A DNA stretch of 64,000 nucleotides. Source: Gaeumannomyces sp. JS-464. Taxonomy: Eukaryota > Ascomycota > Sordariomycetes > Magnaporthales > Magnaporthaceae. A model generated the notes under the pieces. The model had not been told where the DNA came from and did not search any database. It was given only the letters and a program-made list of their open reading frames with translations. Made by a program: the position numbers and the translations under genes. The DNA lies in NCBI GenBank assembly GCA_002197995.1, contig NGZR01000008.1, positions 434,001-498,000 of the forward strand. The letters are read 5' to 3'. Positions 23,900 through 37,226 of the stretch are shown piece after piece (the stretch's first letter is position 1; every line of letters begins with the position of its first letter).

Positions 23900-26800
23900 C
23901 GCTTTTTCCTTTTTGTTTTTTTTACCGCGTAATTTAATTGTGTTATTTTTTAAGCGGTTTTTTTTTGCGCTTTTTGCGGTTTTTATTGCTTTTTAAGTTT
24001 AGGCCGTTATTTTTCCGGGCGTTATTTTATTAAGCTTCGAACTTTTTTAACGCCGTTATTTTTATAAAGTTTTTTAACGGGTATTAGCCCGTTTTATTAT
24101 AACCGGTTTATTTTACTAATGCTTGTTTTTTCCTTTTCCTTTTGCGTTTTTAACAATTAAAATCTTTTTTATTAGGAATTCGTTTTAAAGTTCCCCGTTT
24201 TCGGGAAATGGCATTAACATTAAACCGGGTTACGTGTTTGTGTTTTTTTAATTTAAAAGCGGGTTATTTGTTATACGTTATATTAATTTTACGTGAAAGT
24301 TAAAGTAAATGCCTTTCGGTACGTTTAATGTGATATTAAATGGGTTAAATACCGCTATTATTTCGAATTTATCCGCTATTTAGTTTAGCTTTTTGCTAAA
24401 ACGATTTGTTTTTATATTACGAAATGAAAGCCACATTTTATCGCCCATTTTAAACCTTTCCGTTAAACGCCGGGATTTGTTCGCGTTAGCTTTTTGTTAT
24501 TATTGGGCGTATGTTATTACGGTTATGGTTATTTTTAAACCTTTTTTTAAATGTGCTAAAAACGCCGCAATTCGCTTTTTTTCGCTCGTTACCGATGTTT
24601 TTATTATATATGTGCTTTTTAGCACGGGGTTAATATCGAATCCTAATAATAACCGGTTCGGATTAAAACCAGTTACGGTTAAATTTTAATTATTTAGCGC
24701 TAATTAGCAAACGTTTAAATGGGAAACTTAGTTTTTTTGGGAAAAAACGATAAAATAGTGTAAATAATGTTATACTTTTTAATTTGCCCGTTTTATACCT
24801 TCGTTCGTTTGCGGGTAAAAGGCTATTAATAAAAGTTGGTCGATGCCGATTTAAAAGCATAGTTTTAATTAGAAATCCCTAATTTAATTCAAGCTTTTAT
24901 CGGAAATAATTTAATCGGGGAAGCCTCGGAACTTTTACTATGTGTTTTAAAACCGTATTACACATTTTTTGGCATTTATAATATGCATTATTTCAAGTTA
25001 AACGTATTTTAATAACCTATCCGTAATTATTATTAAATATTTCGGGTTTTTTTCGTTTACCGGCAATTCCGTTATAAAATCGATGGAAATGGTTTTTTAA
25101 TATTGGTCCGGTACGGAAAGGGGGCGTAAAAGGCCTTGTTTTGCTAGCTTTAAAAGCCGGGATTTTTAGCAAATGTCGCAATTGCGCATAAAACGCGCCA
25201 CGTTTCGTAATATCCCTTTTTAATGGTAATTACAGCATAATATTTTAAACGTGTTATTTTTGCCCGCGTATTTTACGATTAGCGACGCGTGCATTTTTTG
25301 TATTATAATAATTGTTAATGGTTTTTACGCTAATAATTATAAACGTTTTTTATATTGCAAAGCTTTTTGCGCATTAATAAAGCAATTTATAATTTGTGCT
25401 TTTATATCGGCGGCGGGTAAAAACCTTCGTGCGTTTGCTATTACCGCGTTAAGTTTCGCTAAATAGCTATGGTTTCGGCGTAGCGCTTTTTTTTAAAGTT
25501 CCGCGATGTTTGTTTCGCGGAAAAGCTGTATGCTTTTTAATAAAATACCGGATTTAAAACAAACGTTTATCGCTTTTAACGTTATATTTTTTAAGGTTCG
25601 TATTGGGGTTAAGGTTATCGCGGGGTGGGTTAGGCAAAGTATTATCGTTTTGCGGGGTTTTATTAACTCGTTTTGCTTTTTTCGCGATAAAGCATTCGGG
25701 AGGGTGGCATACTTCCTTAGTTTATATTACAAATTGTAATCGAATTTAAATAAGGTTTTTATTTAACGCATTTATCGTTCGGAAATTTCCCGTAATTTGG
25801 AAAAGTATTTTAAAGTTTTATAATTTGTTTAAATTAAAAATGGCTTTCGTACGTTACGGAGTTTTAATTTTTATGCTTTAATACAAACGATTACGGTTAG
25901 CAATTTTTTATCGTGAATGGTATAATTCCGCTAGCTGTTTTTTAGTTTAGCTAAGTGAAACGCGATTAGGCGCTAAATCCTATTTTTGCTTAATTGGGAA
26001 AGGTAACCCTTAAATGCCGCGTTTAAGCAGTTTGCTTTAACTTTTATATTTAAATCGGGGTTTTATTACGCTAATACCGGAGCTTGCATAAAAGCCAGTT
26101 TAAGCTTTTCGAATGCCGTATCGATTTGTTTAGTTTAATTAAATAGGATTCCTTTTTTTGTTAACGCTATTAATAGTGCAGCTAAATTGAAATATTTATC
26201 GATAAAAGTTCGGTAAAAGTTGGCGAATTTTAGGAAACCCCGGAAACTTTTAAGTTTTTTAAACGCTTTTTATTTTAAATAGCGCGAACTTTTTCCGGGT
26301 CCGTTTAAATTCCTTTATTTGCTTTAATAATAAAACCGAGGTATTTAACTTTTTATACCGCGAATTCGCTTTTTTCCAAATTTAAATTTAACTCGGCTTT
26401 TCGTAGTTTTTAAAACACTTTTTGGACTTTGCTTATATGGTTTTTTCGCGATTTTAAGGAAAAAATTAATACGTTGTTTAAATATGCTAATACGTAATCG
26501 TTTAAAATATTTCTTAATACGCTGTTAATATAGCGTTAAAAAGTAACCGGAGCGTTTGCTAACTTAAATAAGCATATTAGCTATTCGAATAAGCCGAACC
26601 GTATGCAAAAGGCTATTAAATGTTCGTTTTTTTTTACTATTCGTATTTTGTAAAATGCGGCTCGAACGTTAACTTTAATAAACCATTTCGCTTCGGCTAA
26701 AAAACGGAGCGTTTTTTTTTACTAATAGGAGTAAGTATTAATTTTGCAGCGTAATCGCGTTAAATGTTTTGTAATTTACGCATAAGCGTTAGTTACCCGT

Positions 26801-28880
26801 CGGCTTTTTTACTATTAGCATTAGCGTTACCGCCGGCGAAAAGCTGGCTTGGATTTACCCTTTATCCATTAAGTTTATAATTTATCGGCGTAATTTTAAA
26901 AGTTAATTTTAAAATATATTGTAAAATCGGCTTTAAAATAACTCCGGTTTATTTTTATTATTATTTGTTTTTAGCCGAATGTAATGGTTTAAATTTTTTT
27001 AATGGGGAGGTAAAACCGATGCTTTGCTTTTATCGAAAAGATCCGCGAAATTCCGCAATTCCGAAAGTAGTTTAAACGTGGCTGGTTTTTATTCCGTAGT
27101 TATTATTATCGCTTGTAAAATTTGTGTTATTTTTTTTAATAACATAGCGGTAAACTCGTAGTTTTAGGCTAGGTTTTAACGCTATTTTCGGCATGCTGCC
27201 GCGAAAACGCTGCTAATTACTAATGCTAGTTATTTACCGTTTTTTAGCCAAGCGTGTAATTTTTAAACTATTATGCCTCGTGCTGCCTTTATTTGGAAAA
27301 AGCTATTCGCCGCGTCCAATTCCACGCGGTTATGCTTTATTTATAGTAATTTTAAAATAATATTTTTAAGCATTTCCGAAATAATGTAAAATAAAGCAAA
27401 GGATACCTAGCCGTTTAAATCCATTTTGCATTTAGCAATTTAGCTAATTGCTAACGGTATGCGTTTTAGGATTATACCGAGCTGGCGCGGTGTTTAAAGT
27501 TATAAGCGTTTAACCCCGATTTTTACCGCGAAATTTTCGCTTATCGCCGTATAACATTCGCAACCGGAATTTATTTATACGTTTACGAATTTGGCGAAAT
27601 CGAGTAATGCTAGTATTAAAAATGGGGGGCCATTTATGCTGCGTTTAATTTCTTTTAATTCGTTTTTTTACTTTTTTAATATGTAATTTTCCGGTTGTTA
27701 ATTTATTTCGTTATTGCGGCGCTTTTTTTTAACTAAAGCTTATGTTAAAAGCTATTCGTTTCCTTTATTAGTACTTGCCGTCGTTGTTTTTAATATCGTG
27801 GTAAACCTAGGGCGAATCGCGCTTTAATAGCGATAGGCCCGTTTTTCGTATTCCTAATTGCTATAATTTAAATACGCTCCGGTTTTACGCCGTTAGCGGA
27901 ACACTTTTTGGGAAACTTAAAATGCTTTAAGTTTGCGTGCCTTTTGGCTTTCGCTTTTTTTTAAACTAGTGTTTGTTGCGTTTATGCCCGTTATAAGTGA
28001 GTTTCTCGATTTGTCCGTAACGTAAAGTGCGGTATAGGAAATAAGCGTTTTTTTGTTTAGCTTATTATCCATATCGATTGCTTTTAAAGTTTAAGCGATG
28101 CGTTTATACGTGTTAACCATTCCGTTATATAAAAATTGTTGTTTTTCGCTCGAAATTGCGGCTAATCGAATTCTATTCGAAATGCGTAAACGAAAGTAGT
28201 TGATTTTAATTTCGTTTATTTATGCAATGCCCCCGGCCGCGGCTAATAATATTTCGAATTTCGTAATAAAAGCGGCGAACGTTTAGCCCGGTTTTATTTT
28301 AACCATTTTTAATTTTAACAAAGCTTTAGCTTTTTTATATGGATTGTTAAAAATGGTGGCGAGGTGGTTAAAAAATTGCAATAGGTTATAAATGCTATAA
28401 GGGCTTCCGGTTTCGTAATATAAGCGTACCACTTTTTAAATGGCCGGGGTAAAGGAGGTTTAAATGTATTCGTAATAATCGCGTGCGTTATTAATAAATT
28501 TTACGTTTCGGGTTATTTTATATTTAAGTGCGTTTCGTTACGCGTTAAAGCTTTATCCGTTGCCGTCGTATAACGAAGGGTTTTTAAATGGTTTTCGTTT
28601 GAAAAACGTAATTAAAGCGCTTACGAGTTTAAGTTAAGCGTTTTGTGCTTCGATAATGCGGTTTTGTTCGTTGCGTTACTCGACGAATACCGCGTTAGCG
28701 TTAGTTTAAAATTTGGCCAGCTTTTTTTCGAACGCGGTTAAACGTGCTTATAACTCCGCGATAGTGGCTGTTAGGTTTAACTGGTCGGGGAATGTTAAGG
28801 CCGGGGTTGCGGCGTTTTCCGGCGATAATGGGATTAGGATAGGTATGGTTATAATCCCGCGTTTGGGAAAAGATTTTACA
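23900..28880 (-). pseudogene. C1 gag-pol, RIPed
   Basis: The minus-strand gypsy polyprotein relic. RT is recognised near 26830-26450 from a KWF/EAKWF-like block, FGLFE-like text and YLNN near 26480 (the YxDD active site after two Asp-to-Asn RIP changes), followed by a KVKYLGFIIKANKGI-like stretch. Integrase C-terminal text is recognised near 24660-24300: an SPNRLLLGFDINP-like segment, an AHLKKGL stretch, then FKMGDKMWLSFRNIKTNR, a typical gypsy post-integrase module. After it comes a chromodomain-like KWTGY segment near 24100. Nearly all stops are TAA/TAG of RIP type. Protease position was not resolved. Confidence 0.8.
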
Positions 28881-28884
28881 AAAA

Positions 28885-29073
28885 TGTAATAGGCTAAGCT
28901 AATAGGTGGTGGCTAGTAAAAGCTAAAGTGATGTTATTTTGTAAAATAAAAAGGAATAGGAAGGAAAAAAGTCGGCTTAGTTTCGGAAGCTGTCCTTAGT
29001 TATATATGCATAAAAACGGTTTAAAAGTAACTTTTAAGCCTTTTACCCGTGCTATTAGCACGGAATTATAACA
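28885..29073 (-). repeat. C1 5' LTR (189 bp)
   Basis: Starts TGTAATAGGCT and ends ATAACA; near-identical to 21692-21879 except for C/T and G/A type changes. It contains the inverted repeat CCGTGCTATTAGCACGG (29048-29064). Confidence 0.92.
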
Positions 29074-30990
29074 TTTAATGCTTTTAAAGCAGTTAATTTT
29101 TCGAATTTTCGGTTTTATTACTGTTTTTTAAATTAATAACGGCTGTTTTAAGCTTTTTTCGTTTAAATTTTATAATTCGTTAAACGATAGCGTTTAAAGG
29201 AAACTTTTCGCGTTATTTTCCATCCCTTTTAAAGCAATCGAAAGCCCGGTGGCGGGTTTTGCAGTAATTAAAACATCGGCTTTTTTTAACTAACTTTTTA
29301 ATTTCGTTCGCAAATACCTTATTTGCATTAAAACCCGGTAATTTAGTAATAAAAGCTTTAAAAGCTCCGTTTTTAATTTTACCGTTTACCTTTTTATTTC
29401 CTCCGGTATTACTTTTATTCCTATTGTTAATAAACGTTTTTTATTTATTTTAGCGTTAAAAAATTAAAGCTTTTAAATACGTTTTAAAAACTGCTCGAAA
29501 GTGTAAAAAGCTTTTAAGTAATTACAAAATAAGTTAATTTACAATCCGTTTAAAAATCGTTTATAAAACGCTCGTTTTTACTATTTTTAAAAGGTTTAAG
29601 TTTTTTTAATAAAACGAATAAACTTTTTTTAAAAGTTATAAAATCGTCGCCCGTTTTTATCGTTAGCGAATCGAAAGCGTCGTGCGTTTTTTTTTAACAT
29701 TAACGTCGTAATACTTTTGTTAAAAATGCTTTATAAAAGCAGCATATATAATAATCCGCTAAAAATGCTTTTTACGGATGTAAAGCAATAGCATTTTAAC
29801 TGCGTTATTATTAAAAAGTTTTTTTAATATAAACCAACTTATCGTAATCGGTTAAATAAAAACTACCGTCGCATTTTAACTTTTTTTTAATTTGCTAATA
29901 CTAAATTTCGAACTTTATTTCGTCTTTTTCGGGGTTCGAAAAAAACCGAAAAGGGTTTTTTATTTTGGCTTTAATAGCGCGTTATACGCTTATAACCGAA
30001 TTGGTTAAAGTTAAGTGCCGGGAGCGCGTATCGGTCGCAGCCGGTTTGGTGTTTATATTGATAATAGCTGCTTTTAAGTCGGCAATTTCGGCGTTTTAAG
30101 CCGCGATTTGCGCGAAAAGGTTTTTTAGCACTTAAAGGTTTTAATTAATGCTTTCGACGTAGTTTTAATTAGCAAAAATGCGAAAAGCTTTTCGCCGTTT
30201 TTGCCGATGCCGTAATACCAGTTATACATATACCTTAAGTTAAAATCCAATTACACGGCTATTTAATGCAAAGTTTTTCGCTAGTTATAAATTGCTTTTA
30301 AATAAAAAAAAACAAAGTTTAACTTTTTTTATAAAAAGCTTTAAGGTTTTTAATTTAAAAGTTCCGAAATGTTTTAAACGAATATAAGCCGTTAAAATTT
30401 AGGAATGCTATTTAAGCTCGTTTCGAAATAAAAGCGAAGTGAAAAAACGGGTTTTTTTTTTCGGGCGACGTGCTTACCAAAATGGATTACTTAATTTATT
30501 AAATTTTAATTTTAAATGCTTTCGAAGGTTTAATAACGGATTTACTCGTATATATTTTTCTAAATGAAAACAATTTTATTTTTAAAAGTTGCATAGGTTA
30601 AATCGGTAGCCAGCTTTTTAAGCTCCTTGTTAAACTCGACGTTAACGCTTTCGCGGCGAAAGTGGTAAACCGGCGCTTCGAATAGGCTGCTATTAAAAAA
30701 AAATTATATATTTAACGTCGGGAAAATTGGAATTTACCCGTTCTTGCTTTTCGAAAGGCATTATTACAATTAAAGGTTTGCTTTTAAAATAAAGCACTTC
30801 GGGGGTAAACAAATAATATCGCTAGTTTAAGTATAAAAAAACACGTAACTTAAAAGGATAATTTAATTGCTTACTTTAAAAGGTATTTAAAAATTAATTT
30901 AAATTAATTAATGTAAAAGCTTTAATTAAAACTATTTAAAATAATAAGAAATCCATCCTTTTATATACTGGTTTATTTTAACCTTATGTA
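29074..30990 (-). pseudogene. A1 gag and leader, RIPed
   Basis: Minus-strand gag remnant separated from its pol by C1. A retroviral-type zinc knuckle is legible near 29240-29285 as C-F-N-Y-C-K-T-R-H-R-A-F-D-C. It fits C-x2-C-x4-H-x4-C if the Tyr was a Cys (TGC to TAC, a RIP change). Upstream lies charged gag-like text with many RIP stops, then a leader segment matching 11317-11500. The 5' LTR is not recognisable. Confidence 0.65.
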
Positions 30991-33900
30991 TTTTAAATTT
31001 GCTATTTTATTATAAATTACAAAATTTTAAATTATTGCTTTATTACAAATTTATAAAATTTTAAAATTATTTTATTACAAATTTATAAATTTATTACTTT
31101 ATTATAAATCCACAAATCCGTTTGGGTAAATAGCCGGGTTACGTAACTTTGTAAAAGGCGGGGTAAAACTTTTTTAAGCGCGTCGCTTTTCGGCGTTTTA
31201 AGCTATTAAGCTTTAGCCCCGCTTTTTGCTTACGTTGTAACATTAAGTCCAAATTCTTTTAATTACGTTTTATCGCCCCGCTTTTCGTTAATAATAAGTA
31301 CTTTCCTTTTTTACTATTTCCTATTTCTTTCCATTTTAACGAAATGTTTAATCGAGTACGAAAACGTTTATTTGCGAAAAAAACCGTTAATTGTAAAAAG
31401 CTTTTAACGATTATCCTTTTTTATTTTTTCGAAATGCCTTTTTATTTTTACTATTACAACGTTTTAAAACGCGAAAAATGTAAAGCTTTTTTTAAAACTC
31501 GTTTTAATATATGGAGTACTTTCGAATTAACGATTAAAATGCGATATTTTAAAGTTTTCGCTTGCGAAATTTCGAAATATCGTCGTATAGCATTTTAAGC
31601 TAAAAGCCGAGCTGGAAAAAGCGGAAAAAAAGGTTTTCCGTTTTCGAAAATAAAAACGAATATGGTTGGAAAAAATAATACGCGCGGTGCGCCGTGGTAT
31701 TAATTCGGTAAAAAAGCTAAAACGTATTAAACGGGAAAAAGCCGACTGGAAAGCTCGTTAAACTGCTTCGCAGTTTAAACCATTCGTAGCTTTTGCCGTT
31801 TTTCCCGATTAATAAGCGTTTAAAGTTAATTTTAATTTAAACTTGCTTACCTTTTTTAACCGCGGTAAATTGCAACGTTTTTAACAACTTTTTTAAGTTT
31901 TATAACGCATTAAGTATAGCTTTAGTTTTCCTGCTAAGGCTTTAAGTTCGAATCCCGGCACGATTGTTTAAAAAAAAGTTTAACAATGTCGGACTTTTTT
32001 TTAAAGCCTTTTTTTTTTTTTATAAGCGCTTTTGCCGGTATTTCGACAAGGCTTTTTAACAATTTACAAGGTTAGTTTTTTTTTCCCACTTGTTTTTTTT
32101 ATAGCCGTACTTTTTCCGTTTAAGTAGGTACTTTTTAAGCTTACTTTTTAGCTTATAATTTAAACGTTTTTTAATTTCGTACTTGTATTTTAAATCGACT
32201 GTTATTAATTTACTGCTTTTAAAACCCGGTAGTGTTAATTTAAATAAGGAAATATAAAAAACTAAATGGGATTTTATAATCGGTGGTAATTAAAATTCGT
32301 AATTTACGTTTAAACCTTTTTTTAGCATTTTAAAAAGTTCCAATTTTTTATAGTTTAGCTTATTACTCGGTCGTTTCGTTTTAATATTTCGTCGAAAAAA
32401 ATAAACGTTATCCTTTTTTTTAAAAGTTAATTTTTCGATTTTTTTTATATATATTTAAGTAGCTATGCAATGCCGTAGCTTTTTTTTTTAGCTTTGTTTA
32501 AAAGTGTTTATATAGTTTAATAAACTCCGTTATTTATATTTCCGTTATTAAAACATGTTTCCTTACTTTAGGTGTTTTATACTATTTAAACGTAAACCTG
32601 TAATTTGCGTAAAATGGTATAATTTTTATGCTTTTATAAATTAAATTGTTATAAGCGAATTAAATTATAAAAAGTAATTATACCTAATCGTTTTGTTTAT
32701 AATTAACGTAATAATATAAATACTGCGTTATAATTTGGTTTATCCGTTTGGTTTATTCATTTGTTTAAAAATAGTAAGCCGTAAATAAAAAATGTTCGGC
32801 TTTTAATAAAATTGTAAGCCTTTTTTAAAACTTGGTAATAAACAGCTTATTTTTATCCGTAATTAAACGGTTCGGCGTACCGTGTTCCGCTATTACGTGC
32901 TTAATAAAAACGTACGTTAGCTTGGTAGCATTGCTATTTTCCTTATAAAATAGGAATACAGCGTATTTAGTAAGCTTATTTTATTTACTAATATATTATC
33001 GTACTTAACTTTAATTAACGGTTTTTTAAATTAAAAAAGTTTAACGACGAAGTTTATAATAACTTTTTCCTATGCTTCGTCCAGTGCTAGCAAGGGTTAT
33101 AATAATCCATACGGTTTATATTTATTAGCTTTGTTTTTAATATAACTTTCGCAATTTTTTATTGCGTTTTATACTTCGGTTTAAATTTTTACAAACTTAT
33201 AATGTTATTATAACCGTTTCCACGTTTTTTTGCGCTTTAATAGCCGTATGCAAATTGTGTTAAATTTTTTGTAAAGTTTAAACTTTTTTTTATTAAACCG
33301 TTTTAGCGAATATCTTTTTATGTAAAACCAAAAATTCCTTAGTTTTCCGTTAGAATTACTCGTGTTTTTCGGTACGATAAAAACAGCGCCGCTTAGCCAT
33401 TTTTAATCCTTTCCATTTAATCCAATATCGTAATTTTGCAAAAATTCGGTTTAACAAATTTATCGTTTATTTAAATCTTTGCTAATAGTAAAATGTATTA
33501 GGTTTTTATAATCCGTATATATTATAATTTAATGTTTAGTTTTATAAACGTACGGTCGCCATTTTTTAAATGCTTAAATAATTGTTAAAAGTTTTTTATC
33601 GTAAACTTAGTAGTTTAATTTAAATTTATTTAACTTTTGCGAAAAAACGCATAAAAGTATAACCGTTTCTAATCGTTTCGTTGTTCGAATCGGCTGCCGA
33701 TCGCGTAAAATAACGCGACGATTTCGATTTCGAAAGGTTTTTTTTAAATTTAAAAGTGCTAATATTGGTTTTTTTACTACGGCCTCCCGTAATTGCTCGA
33801 AAGCTTTTTACTTTTTACCTTTTTTAATAAAATTGGTGGTTATTTTAGTAAAATTCGTAAATAGTATAACAATTTTGCTGTAATTATAAATAAACTGTTT

Positions 33901-36900
33901 GCAAAAGTTTAAAAACTCGAAAAACCTTTGTATTTTATAAGGTTTTAAATATAAACCATTTTTTAATTTCCTCGACTTTTTTAAATTTATACAAACTTGT
34001 TTTAATATAATTATAAATTTTAAAAATCGATTTTTATATATACCATTTGCATTTTTCTAGTTTAATAAAAAGTTTCGCATTAAATAGTTTTTAAAGCATT
34101 TTATATACGTTGCTTATATTTTTCCATCGTTTTTAAAAAAAATTAAAATATTATTTAAATACGCGAAAAACGAAAATGTCGAAGTATTTTCGTAATATAT
34201 AGTTAATTATTTTTTAAAACGTAACTAATTCGTTAATAAACTAAAAGTCATTATTAAAAACTTGTAATATTTAAGCTTTATTTTAAAAATCGTAAACCAT
34301 TTTTAGCCTTTTTTAATTCGTATTAAACTATAAAGCTTTTCGTAAGTTTAAAACCGTAAAATACTAGGTTTTACCGAGTTTATTTTCGTAATTCGTCGAT
34401 AAAAAGCAAAAAAAAACCGATTTTTAATTATAGCCTCGTTTAATAAGCGGTAATCGACGCACATTCGCTCCGTCCCGTTTTTTTTTATAAAACCCCGTAT
34501 TTTATTAAAAAATCAAAAAGTTTAATATATCCTTTCGTAAGTTTTTTTTAATTGTTTTTTTAATATTTTTTATCGTTAAAAGCTAAACTAGTACAGCTTT
34601 TAATATTTAAGCTGCGTTTTACGTTTAAGCTTAATTTTAAAATCGAACGGTTTATATTTAAAAAGTACCGTTTTTTAATTCTTTTTTAAATAATTTTTCG
34701 TATTTGTAATATTTTTTCGGAATATTCGCGAGCCGTTTTTTAAGGTTAAATTGGTTATTTTAATCGCTTTTATTTTGGATAATTATATACTCGTTAATGC
34801 TAAATGCGAAAGTAAATTGCTAAATTTATTACCGTTATAACCTTTTTCGTTGCTTTTATATTTACGATTTGGGGTTCGCGGTTAATAAACCGTTTTAAGT
34901 ATTTATAACTTTTTCCTATTAAATTTAACTAGTAGCTCAATTTATCGTAAATTATTTTCTAAGCTAAAGATTTTAAAAATTACGTTTTATTTTTTTTATA
35001 TTTAGTATATTTAATATAATATAACGCTTTTTTATTTTTAATGCGTAATGTTATTAGTTATATTTTTCGGTCGATTTACCTTTTATTACAAGCGATAAGT
35101 ATTTTTTAACCGTTTTTAATTATACGGTTAACGTTTCCAATTTATAAGGATTTTATACCCTTTAACCGCTTATAACGAAACGTAATCGCTTTATATTTCG
35201 CAATCGACTATTAATTTAACCTTTTTTTTTAATATTTTATTCGAAACGTTAGTAAATTGTACGGTTAATTTAATTTTGCTATCGCGAAAGTTTTTATCGG
35301 TTTTAGTTTTTCATTTCGTGCTTTTCGCTCGAATGGTTTTTTTAGTTTTTTAATAAAAAAAACGAGTACCGTACGTTCGTCTTTTATCCGGGTTAAATAG
35401 TACGTAAATTTGCGCGATTTTTTAATGCTAAGCTTTCGCTTTTTATGCTATATGTTTTTTGCATTTTACAATTTCGCATTTTTTTAATCGACTGTTTTAA
35501 TAACATATAACACCGGGTATCGTTCGCTAGGTTTAAAAACTGCGGTAAATTTGCCGATTTGGGCTGGTTTTTACCGTAGTAATTAAAATACCAAACGGGG
35601 CTTAATTTTAAGCTTGCTTCCATTTTTCGTAAAAAAAAACCGTGTTTAATTTAAGTTATAAATGGAATTTGCACTTTCCGTAAATTATTTTGCTTAAAAA
35701 AGTGCAAATATTTAGGGTGTTTAAATCGATGCTAAACTAATCCTCCGGTTTTAACGCAGCCTTTTTTAATTCGCTTACGTTGTTAAACCGGTAGCTAACA
35801 TATTTAACTTTTTGCTAATTGTTAAATTACGATAAAAGTTAACCGTTATTTCCTTCCGCCGGGGTAGCGTAGCATAACAAGCTATTTGGGTATTTTAAAA
35901 CTTTAACATTTTAAAAACACTTTAAAACGTTAAAAAGTGTAAAAGCGCGTTAGCTTTTCCAGCTTGCTTAGCATTTACAAATTATAAGTGCAAAAGCTAC
36001 GCCGTTCGGGCTTTTTACTTACTTTTAAAACTCGGCTACTTTAAGGTTTTAACCGTTTTAATTCATTTTAACGTAGGTATTTAAGTTTTTAAATTCGCGA
36101 AGGAAATTAGTTTAATTTAAAAGCTTTTTTATATCGCTTATTAAAATCGCTTTTTTTTAAACCCCACGAAAAACGGCGTCGTTTCCCTTTTTTAAATTCG
36201 TAAGCTTAGAAATATCGCGCTATTTCTTTTATTATCGCATTTAACTTTTATAACTGTAAATATAACGATATTTCGTGGTTTTCGAAGGTATTATTTAATA
36301 GCCTTTTTATTAAACTAGTATATAGCATACAATTTATCGTAATAGCACGTTTAGTTAAACGCCGGCTCGAAGTATAATCCTTTTTATATCGGGTTTTTTT
36401 TTCGTTCGTTAAAAGCTAATTATTTAACGGTTATTATCCCGTTAAAAGCAATTTGTTTTAATGTAACCGGTTTAACCGCATTTAAAACACTTCCCGTTTT
36501 TCGGGTTTTGCTTTTGCTTTTTTTACTGCTTTTATTCTTAGTAAGCGGCTTTTATATTAAAGTTTATAAAGCTTAAATGCGTTTTGTAAACCGTAATAAA
36601 TTATTATTTAGCTTTTTTTTTAATTAGTTTTATTATTTTATACCGCACTTTTAAAATAATATTTTTTCTTTTTTTGTTATTTTTCGTATAGTTTATCGCT
36701 AATACGGACCGCGTTTTTAACGTAATCCGTAAAAAACTTTAAGCGATTTTATTTTGCGAATTTATTTTTTGCGTTTTCGCGCAATTCGTTATAAAAGTGC
36801 AATATTAACGTAGCGTCGTTTTAATTAAACTTAATGCTAATTCGTTAAAAGTTCGCTACGTATTTAATTGCAAGCTTTTATTATTTAAAAGCTAATAAAT

Positions 36901-37224
36901 CTTTTTTAGCGATTCGGGTTTCGTCGATTATTTCGAACACTTTTCCGACTTTTCCTTCGAAGGTTTCGAAATTAACGAAAACGATTTTTATAGCTTTTTA
37001 GCTATTTTTATACCTTTTAAAATAATCGTTTTAAGTTAGTTAAAACCACTTTTTTATTTTGCCGTTTAACCGGGTAATAACGTAAATAACCTTTTATTCC
37101 TCGCTTATAAATTGCTATTTGTAAAACTTAAAATAGCTTTTACATTAGGTAAAAAACGTTTTAAGTTTGCCGTTTTCCCTTTTATAAAGGTTTAAAAACG
37201 GGAACTTATACGCTCGAATTGCGA
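30990..37224 (-). mobile_element. B1: Ty3/gypsy retrotransposon, RIPed, LTRs not found
   Basis: The minus-strand gypsy element. Gag starts near 37200, with a zinc knuckle near 36480-36520 reading C-F-K-C-G-stop-T-G-Y-I-K-T-N-C (His to Tyr and Gln to stop, both RIP). The RT block TERMCVDYR is near 34440-34470. RNase H and integrase relics extend to about 32.1 kb. The left end has AT-rich tandem repeats (30995-31120) also present at the left end of B2. Its right side ends against P6. I could not find direct LTR copies. Confidence 0.75.
31344..31980 (+). pseudogene. Plus-strand ORF relic at the 3' end of B1, convergent to pol
   Basis: An 84-codon open stretch (31344-31598) starts MFNRVRKRLFAKK and contains REKCKAFFKTRF and SKYRRIAF. 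It is followed, after a stop, by Lys/Glu/Arg-rich coiled-coil-like text and ends near FKPFVAFAVFPD. B2 has the same arrangement at 39511-40010 with the same start, the CKAFF segment and the VAFAVF end, although frames differ by RIP and indels. Conservation in two copies on the strand opposite to pol suggests a true gene carried by, or adjacent to, B. It recalls Cys-containing coiled-coil hypothetical ORFs in fungal repeats; this is a tentative impression. Confidence 0.4.
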
Positions 37225-37226
37225 TA

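Larger units (their letters stand above)
21692..29073 (-). mobile_element. C1: complete Ty3/gypsy LTR retrotransposon (7.4 kb) inside A1
   Basis: Bounded by two near-identical LTRs (21692-21879 and 28885-29073) and by a 5-bp target duplication (TCTAA at 21687-21691, TTTAA at 29074-29078; one C/T difference fits RIP). Coding is on the minus strand: gag about 28.8-27.9 kb, RT near 26.8-26.4 kb, integrase near 25.0-24.3 kb, and a chromodomain-like end near 24.0 kb. A further 1.8-kb coding-like region (21880-23700) comes before the 3' LTR. A second copy, C2, is collinear throughout. Confidence 0.92.
16666..30990 (-). mobile_element. A1: Ty3/gypsy-type LTR retrotransposon, split by C1
   Basis: Minus-strand gypsy element. 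From right to left it has a leader (about 30780-30960, shared with the 11.3-11.5 kb fragment), gag with a zinc knuckle near 29260, then the insertion C1 (21692-29073), then reverse transcriptase near 20200, the integrase zinc-binding region near 18700, a chromodomain-like end (17392-17640) and a putative 3' LTR (16666-17153). Most of it is RIPed, but the leftmost kilobase is not. The 5' LTR was not found, so the right boundary is approximate. Confidence 0.75.
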
